Positions 58,948 through 64,000 of a DNA stretch of 64,000 nucleotides are shown here, piece by piece; positions within the stretch are counted from its first letter, which is position 1; every line of letters begins with the position of its first letter. Position numbers and translations under genes: made by a program. Location: contig NZ_CP016438.1 of assembly GCF_001685355.1 (NCBI RefSeq), forward strand, positions 4,340,001-4,404,000. The letters run 5' to 3'. Below the pieces are notes generated by a model that saw only the letters and a program-made list of their open reading frames with translations, ran no database searches and had not been told where the DNA came from. Source of the stretch: Streptomyces lincolnensis (GTDB lineage: Bacteria > Actinomycetota > Actinomycetes > Streptomycetales > Streptomycetaceae).

Positions 58948-60525
58948 ATGAACGGTCTCGACTGGGCCGTGCTCATCGGCTACTTCGGCGTGATGGTCGC
59001 GATCGGCGTGTGGTCGCACAAGCGCGTGGACAACGTCAGCGACTTCTTCACCGCCGGCGGCAAGATGCCGTGGTGGCTGTCCGGCATCTCCCACCACATG
59101 TCCGGCTACAGCGCGGTGATGTTCACCGGGTACGCGGGCATCGCCTACACCTACGGCGTGACGTCCTTCGTGACCTGGTCCTTCCCGATCGCGCTCGGCA
59201 TCGCCATCGGCTCCAAGCTGTTCGCGCCGCGCATCAACCGGCTGCGCTCACGGCTCCATGTGGCCTCTCCGCTGGAGTACCTGAAGAACCGTTACGACCT
59301 GAAGACCCAGCAGGCGCTGGCCTGGTCCGGCATGCTGCTGAAGATCGTGGACGTGGGCGCCAAGTGGGCCGCGATCGCGACCCTGCTGTCCGTCTTCACG
59401 GGCATCTCCCTCAACCAGGGCATCCTCATCACCGGCACCATCACGGCCGTCTACTGCACGATCGGCGGCCTGTGGGCGGACGCGCTGACCGAACTCGGCC
59501 AGTTCATCATCCAACTCCTCGCCGGTGTCGCGATGTTCGTGGCCGTGATCATGGAACTCGGCGACAAGGGCATCGGGTTCATCGACGCCTGGGACCAGCC
59601 GGCCCTCCAGGGCCACGAGAAGCCGCTGGTCGCCGACTACGGCGCGGTGTTCCTGCTGGCGTTCCTGTTCATCAAGCTGTTCGAGTACAACGGCGGCATG
59701 CTCAACCAGGCCCAGCGCTACATGGCCACCGCCACCCCCAAGGAGGCCGCGCGCTCGGCACGCCTGTCGGCGGTGCTCTGGCTGGTCTGGCCGCTGGTCC
59801 TCTTCTACCCGATGTGGATGTCCCCGCTACTGGTGGACGCGCAGAAGCCGGACGGCTCCGACTCCTACGGCCTGATGACCGAACAGCTGCTCCCGCACGG
59901 CCTGTTGGGCCTGGTCATCGTCGGCTTCTTCTCGCACACCATGGCCATGTGCTCCTCCGACGCCAACGCCATCGCGGCCGTCTTCACCCGTGACGTGGCG
60001 CCGGTGATCTCGGAGCGGGCACGGACCTGGACCCAGCGCACGGGCCTGATCGCCGCCCGCATCGCGACCGTGGTCTTCCTCGGCCTGTCCATGGCGGCCG
60101 CGACCCAGGTCAACTCGCCCGCCTTCAAGGACATCATCACCGTCGTGATCAAGTGGGTGGCCGGACTGATGGGCCCGATGGCGATCCCGATGATGCTGGG
60201 CCTGCTGCGGCCGTTCCGCCGCTCCGGTCCGACGGCCGCGATCACCAGCTGGGCGATGGGCCTGTTCGCCTTCTGGCTGGTCAACTACCCGATCAACTGG
60301 AACGTCGAGGGCGGCGTCCCGCTCCAGTACCAGGTGTCGATCCCGCTGGCCGTGTCCCTCGTGCTGTACATCCTCATCGGCTTCATCAAGCCGGAGGACA
60401 CCCCGGAGCGGCTCGCGCTCATCGAGAAGATCAACACCGACGACGACGGGTCGGCGGCGGCAGCGATCCCCACCCCGGCGGGCGGGGTGGAGGACGCGCT
60501 GGGCAGGACCCCGGTGAAGGACTGA
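58948..60525 (+). CDS. Sodium:solute symporter (SSS family)
   Basis: The 525-residue protein has about 13 membrane helices and SSS features: DFFTAGGKMPWWLSGISHHM near 31-50, GYSAVMFTGYAGIAY, and FSHTMAMCSSDANAIAAVFT with the Na2-site serines. It imports a small organic solute with sodium. The solute cannot be named from sequence. It ends 28 bp from the convergent protease gene. Confidence 0.92.
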   Translation: MNGLDWAVLIGYFGVMVAIGVWSHKRVDNVSDFFTAGGKMPWWLSGISHHMSGYSAVMFTGYAGIAYTYGVTSFVTWSFPIALGIAIGSKLFAPRINRLRSRLHVASPLEYLKNRYDLKTQQALAWSGMLLKIVDVGAKWAAIATLLSVFTGISLNQGILITGTITAVYCTIGGLWADALTELGQFIIQLLAGVAMFVAVIMELGDKGIGFIDAWDQPALQGHEKPLVADYGAVFLLAFLFIKLFEYNGGMLNQAQRYMATATPKEAARSARLSAVLWLVWPLVLFYPMWMSPLLVDAQKPDGSDSYGLMTEQLLPHGLLGLVIVGFFSHTMAMCSSDANAIAAVFTRDVAPVISERARTWTQRTGLIAARIATVVFLGLSMAAATQVNSPAFKDIITVVIKWVAGLMGPMAIPMMLGLLRPFRRSGPTAAITSWAMGLFAFWLVNYPINWNVEGGVPLQYQVSIPLAVSLVLYILIGFIKPEDTPERLALIEKINTDDDGSAAAAIPTPAGGVEDALGRTPVKD

Positions 60526-60553
60526 GCCCTCACCGGGGCCAGGAGTCACGGCG

Positions 60554-63500
60554 TCACGGCGTCACGGTCAGCGTGGTCGCGCCGACGGTCTCCGTGCCCC
60601 TGCCGTAGTGGACGACACCGACGTAGGTGCCGCCGGCCTTGAGGTCACGCCAGGAGACCTTGACCTTGGAGCCGGCGCCGGAGGTGACCGACTGCTTCGC
60701 CGGGGTCACGGTGGCCTGCCGGTCCGCCTTGGTGTCCGGGCCGATCAGCCAGGTGTGCAGCGTGTACTTCTGACTGGTGGCGCCCTGGGGCAGGGCGAAC
60801 TGGCTGACGTACACCTGGTACGTGCCCGGCCCGAGGTCGACGTGCTCCGCGCTGCCGCTCACGGGCAGGGCGGAGACCAACTCGCCGTCCTCGTCGAGCA
60901 CCCACAGGTCCAGGTCGCTGCCCTTGAGATGGTCCGAGGGCAGCAGGCCGACACGGGCGAGTGAGGTGTTCTCGGGGACGGTGACCTCGGTCTTGACGGA
61001 GGCGGACGTGAGCTTCGACGGGTCGAAGCTCTTCTCCGTACCGGTCAGGGTTCCCGTCTTGGTCGTCCCCGCGTACAGGCCGTCCACGCGGGCCGTCAGC
61101 GAACCGGCGAAGCCGCTCTTCGCGGAGAGGGTCGCCGAGCCGGTCCGGCCCTTGCCTGCGGCCTCGGCCGCCACCTTGAGCGGAGCCGCGCGCAGCGAGA
61201 CCGCGCTGCGGACCGTGTGCCGCTGGTCGGCGAGCGTGACCGAGCCGAACGCCCACGTGCCGTAGGCCGCGTCGGTGCGGGTGAAGGTCACCTTGTACGT
61301 GGCCGTCCCGCCGACCGGCACCCGCAGCGTCTTCGGGGAGATCCGCGCCGTGTAGCCGGCCGGAGCCTTGACCGTGGCGGTGTAGACGCCGGGCTTCGTG
61401 GTCATGTTGGTGACCCGGCGGGTGACGGTCTGCCGCGCGACGAGGTCGCCGACCGAGATCGTCGGGGTGTTGAGGTCGCTCGGGTCGGTCTTCTTCGCGG
61501 CGGGGCAGGACTCGCTGCGGTCGGCGGTCAGCGGGGGCTGGCCGATGGCGCACAGGAACGCGGCCCACTCCTTGGAGGTGGAGTCGTAGGCCAGGCCCGG
61601 GTCGTACGCCGTGTTCGGGGCGACGTGACCGGCGCCGTAGTCGAGCGGTGTGGCCGCCTTGCCGGAGCGCTGGATCGGCTTGCCCGCGTTGTCCTTGGTG
61701 GTGGCGGTCGTCATCAGCGCCGACTTGACCTCCATGGGGGACCAGTCGGGGTGCAGCTGACGCAGCAGCAGAGCGAGGCCCGAGACGTGCGGCGCCGACA
61801 TGGACGTACCGGACATCATGCCCTGCTCGCCCGGGAAGGTGCCGTGCGCGGCGGTACCGGCGACGATGTCCACGCCGGGCGCCGTGATGTCCGGCTTGAG
61901 CAGGTCGCCGGTGCTGTTGAGGTCGGGACCGCTGGAGGAGAAGCCGGCCATCTGCGGCGCCCGCTGCTTCACGGTCGTCGCCGCGGCGAGCGTCGCGGTC
62001 GCACCGGAGCCGGCGGCGTACGCCTTGATCTCCGCGCCGGCGGCCTGGGGGACGTGGACGGACGGGACGGTGTGGGCGTCGGCGACCTCCTCGTCGGCGG
62101 CGCTGACGTTGTACAGCACCATGCCGACGCCGCCCGCGGCCTTGACCTGGGCGCTCTTGTCGAGGCGGGCGTTGCCGCCGCGCGCGCAGATCACCACGGC
62201 ACCCTTGACCGCGGCCGGGTCGAGGGCATCGGGCTGGCACTGCCCGGCCAGGGTGGCGTCCACGCCGCTCCTGGCGGCCTTCGCCCCGTCGACGAGCGGG
62301 GCGGACGGCACGCCCTGGGCGGCGATGCTCACCCCGTCGTAGGTCTTGCCGTCGCCGAGGGTGAGGGTCCCGCGGTAGCCGGTGTCGTGGGTGGAGGCGG
62401 CCACGGTGGTCACCCACGGGACGCCGTTGGAGCCGGTGCCGGGGCCGCTGTTGCCCGAGGAGGCGGAGATGAAGACGCCGGCCTTGGCCGCGTTGAACAT
62501 CGCCATGTACTCGGGGCGGTTGGCGGGCTCGTCGTTCGGGCCGCCGACCGAGTAGTTGATGACGTCCACGCCGTCGGCCACGGCCTTGTCGAAGGCGGCG
62601 ACGATGTCGGAGGTGAAGCAGCCCTCGGTCCAGCACACCTTGTAGGCGGCGACACGGGCCGCCGGGGCCAGCCCGCGTATGGTCCCGGATATGCCGCTGT
62701 CGGGCACGGTGGCCTTGACGCCGGCGGCGCCCGCCGCGGTGGTCGCGGTGTGGGTGCCGTGGCCCTCGGCGTCCATCGGGGACGCCCAGTCGTCCTCCGT
62801 GGGCTTGGCCAGGCCCTTGTTGAAGTACTGGGCGCCGATCACCTTGTTGTTGCAGGTGACCAGGTGCGCGAGGTCCACACCCCGGTCGCAGGCGCCCTTC
62901 CACTTCTTGGCGATGACCGCGGCGTCGGGGCGGGGCTCCGACAGGGGCTTCAGCGACGGGTTGCCGGTGGCGATGCCGGTGTCGATCACACCGAGGATCG
63001 TCCCCTCGCCCGCGCGCTTCTGGCCCCCGCGGATCTTGGAGTAGAGGCCGCCCTTCTCCTCCAGACCGAGGAACTTGGCGGTGTCGGCGGGCGCGAGGGC
63101 GCCGGCGGCGGCCGTCCCGGCCGCGGGTGCGGCGGCGGGCGTGGCCGTGGGGTGGCTGACCATGTTCTTGGCCACCGACAGGACGCCGGGCGTGCGGGAC
63201 AGCGCGGTCGCCTGGCCGGCCGTCAGGTCGGCGGAGAACCCGTTGAGCACGTACTGGTAGGTGTACAGCGGCTTGACGCCCCGCACCGCGTCCAGCACCT
63301 TCTCGCGCTCCCGCTTCAGGTGGCGGACGTACTCGCGTACGGCGCCCGTCGCGGTGTCGAGCCGCTCGCCCGGGCCGGGCGCGGTGCTGGACTCCGTGGC
63401 GACGGGCTCGTCGGCGAGCTGGACGACGTACAGGCCGTCGGTGAAAGCCGGCTGAGAGGTGGCGGCCTGCTGGGAGGTGCCGGCCGGCGCGTCCTGCGGC

Positions 63501-63616
63501 GCGGCCTGGACGGGTGTGCCGTAGGAGAGGACCAGGCCGCCGGCGAGGGCCGGGGCCAGGAGGGAAACAGTTCTGCGGCCGACGCGACGGCGGCGGCCGG
63601 GGTGTTGCTGGGACAA
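60554..63616 (-). CDS. Secreted subtilisin-like (S8) serine protease
   Basis: The preproprotein of about 1020 residues has an Arg-rich signal peptide ending near PVQAAPQ and an I9 inhibitor propeptide. The S8 domain has Asp in GVIDTGIATG, His in EGHGTHTATT and Ser in MSGTSMSAPHVSG. A protease-associated domain is inserted before the Ser, and beta-rich C-terminal domains follow. The start is probably TTG 63616 (GAAGG seven bases upstream); a GTG at 63661 is the alternative. It digests extracellular protein. A paralogue follows at the window edge. Confidence 0.9.
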   Translation of the reverse strand: MSQQHPGRRRRVGRRTVSLLAPALAGGLVLSYGTPVQAAPQDAPAGTSQQAATSQPAFTDGLYVVQLADEPVATESSTAPGPGERLDTATGAVREYVRHLKREREKVLDAVRGVKPLYTYQYVLNGFSADLTAGQATALSRTPGVLSVAKNMVSHPTATPAAAPAAGTAAAGALAPADTAKFLGLEEKGGLYSKIRGGQKRAGEGTILGVIDTGIATGNPSLKPLSEPRPDAAVIAKKWKGACDRGVDLAHLVTCNNKVIGAQYFNKGLAKPTEDDWASPMDAEGHGTHTATTAAGAAGVKATVPDSGISGTIRGLAPAARVAAYKVCWTEGCFTSDIVAAFDKAVADGVDVINYSVGGPNDEPANRPEYMAMFNAAKAGVFISASSGNSGPGTGSNGVPWVTTVAASTHDTGYRGTLTLGDGKTYDGVSIAAQGVPSAPLVDGAKAARSGVDATLAGQCQPDALDPAAVKGAVVICARGGNARLDKSAQVKAAGGVGMVLYNVSAADEEVADAHTVPSVHVPQAAGAEIKAYAAGSGATATLAAATTVKQRAPQMAGFSSSGPDLNSTGDLLKPDITAPGVDIVAGTAAHGTFPGEQGMMSGTSMSAPHVSGLALLLRQLHPDWSPMEVKSALMTTATTKDNAGKPIQRSGKAATPLDYGAGHVAPNTAYDPGLAYDSTSKEWAAFLCAIGQPPLTADRSESCPAAKKTDPSDLNTPTISVGDLVARQTVTRRVTNMTTKPGVYTATVKAPAGYTARISPKTLRVPVGGTATYKVTFTRTDAAYGTWAFGSVTLADQRHTVRSAVSLRAAPLKVAAEAAGKGRTGSATLSAKSGFAGSLTARVDGLYAGTTKTGTLTGTEKSFDPSKLTSASVKTEVTVPENTSLARVGLLPSDHLKGSDLDLWVLDEDGELVSALPVSGSAEHVDLGPGTYQVYVSQFALPQGATSQKYTLHTWLIGPDTKADRQATVTPAKQSVTSGAGSKVKVSWRDLKAGGTYVGVVHYGRGTETVGATTLTVTP

Positions 63617-63909
63617 GTTGATGCCTTCCCCCGCGCGCGCCTGACGGAGGCGTGCGCACAAAGGTCGCAGTGAAGTGGTCGGGCCCCCGAGATCATCGCC
63701 ATCGTGTTATGCGTGAGGCTGGTGTGAAAAGAGCAAAGTCCTTGAAGGCTGCGTAACTTCACAGCAGATTCACGGTGTTCTTCGGGTCCGTTCCTCTACC
63801 GCCCAGTACGGACACCCGAGTTGTGAGGCACGTGACGCGAGGCACCCCATGACGTGGGGGGCGGGTTCCCGGTTCCGGGTGCCCGCCCCCACAGCTGTCC
63901 TGCCAGGAT
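63617..63909. other. Intergenic region between tandem proteases with terminator
   Basis: A GC-rich hairpin (63854-63865 with 63882-63892, one bulged G) terminates the upstream protease transcript. No gene is seen. The promoter of the protease at 60554 lies within about 63640-63780. Confidence 0.65.
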
Positions 63910-64000
63910 CTACGGAGTGACGGTCAGCTCGGTCGTGCCGACGGTGTCCGTGCCGTTGCCGTAGTCGACCAGGCCGAGGTAGACGCTGCCGGTCGGCAGG
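63910..64000 (-). CDS. C-terminus of second S8-type protease (partial)
   Basis: The last 29 codons, ending YLGLVDYGNGTDTVGTTELT then VTP-stop, closely match the end of the complete protease (YVGVVHYGRGTETVGATTLT, VTP). A tandem paralogue is therefore cut by the window edge. The catalytic part is outside. Confidence 0.75.
   Translation of the reverse strand, partial: LPTGSVYLGLVDYGNGTDTVGTTELTVTP

Noticed and set aside
61217..63673. 818-codon open frame antisense to the S8 protease
   Set aside because: Same compositional shadow effect; no start context or domain.

Overview
The window reads as chromosomal DNA of a Streptomyces-type actinomycete. It is very GC-rich with strong G/C third positions, many GTG starts and 4-base ATGA/GTGA overlaps, and it carries AfsR/SARP, XRE-DUF5753/DUF397, GPP34, SpoIIE-phosphatase and Tat-signal families typical of that genus. 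All calls come from reading the sequence; no database search was possible.

1-13.6 kb is a mosaic catabolic/detoxification locus. It holds a haloalkane-dehalogenase-like hydrolase, a TetR regulator, an SDR, an epoxide-hydrolase-like protein, a thioredoxin-reductase-like flavoprotein, an FAD monooxygenase, an MDMPI/DinB-like protein, a truncated LigB dioxygenase, a Tat-exported yellow/MRJP-like protein and a DHA2 efflux pump. A promoter/operator module of about 60-110 bp occurs four times, and the TetR gene lies inside a perfect 757-bp direct repeat (1175-1931 and 12829-13585). These features suggest a TetR regulon spread by duplication. The locus is littered with relics: IS3 orfA, hydrolase C-termini, and an internally deleted inverted copy of the flavoprotein gene.

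13.6-17.7 kb is a redox/two-component cassette. A receiver-glutaredoxin-like-thioredoxin-reductase-like fusion lacks both expected CxxC motifs. It overlaps a cNMP-binding histidine kinase by 4 bases, and a decayed UBP-type zinc-finger gene follows. Upstream lie fragments of three unrelated genes.

18.0-31.1 kb starts at a tRNA-Arg(CCT) gene. The 3' part of this tRNA is repeated at 23.4 and 31.05 kb, each copy followed by a different hairpin, which is the signature of two tandem integrated elements. Element 1 carries XRE regulators, a four-gene operon of tiny overlapping genes, a HAD hydrolase and a Uma2 nuclease. Element 2 carries a GH43-AbfB glycosidase and a complete sugar ABC importer (ATPase, two permeases, lipoprotein). 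No integrase is visible in either.

31.2-64 kb is ordinary chromosome. It contains an IrtAB-like ABC exporter pair with a divergent AraC regulator; a membrane protein-HK-RR operon; a SpoIIE phosphatase; IclR; a regulator relic; an AfsR-like SARP with a divergent tiny-gene/membrane-protein pair; an MFS pump with a divergent winged-helix regulator; glutathione peroxidase; MerR; an XRE/DUF397 pair; GPP34; a DD-carboxypeptidase with a giant acidic N-terminus; a polytopic membrane protein; a conserved hypothetical divergent from an SDR across a perfect palindrome; an SSS symporter; and two tandem S8 proteases, the second cut by the window edge.
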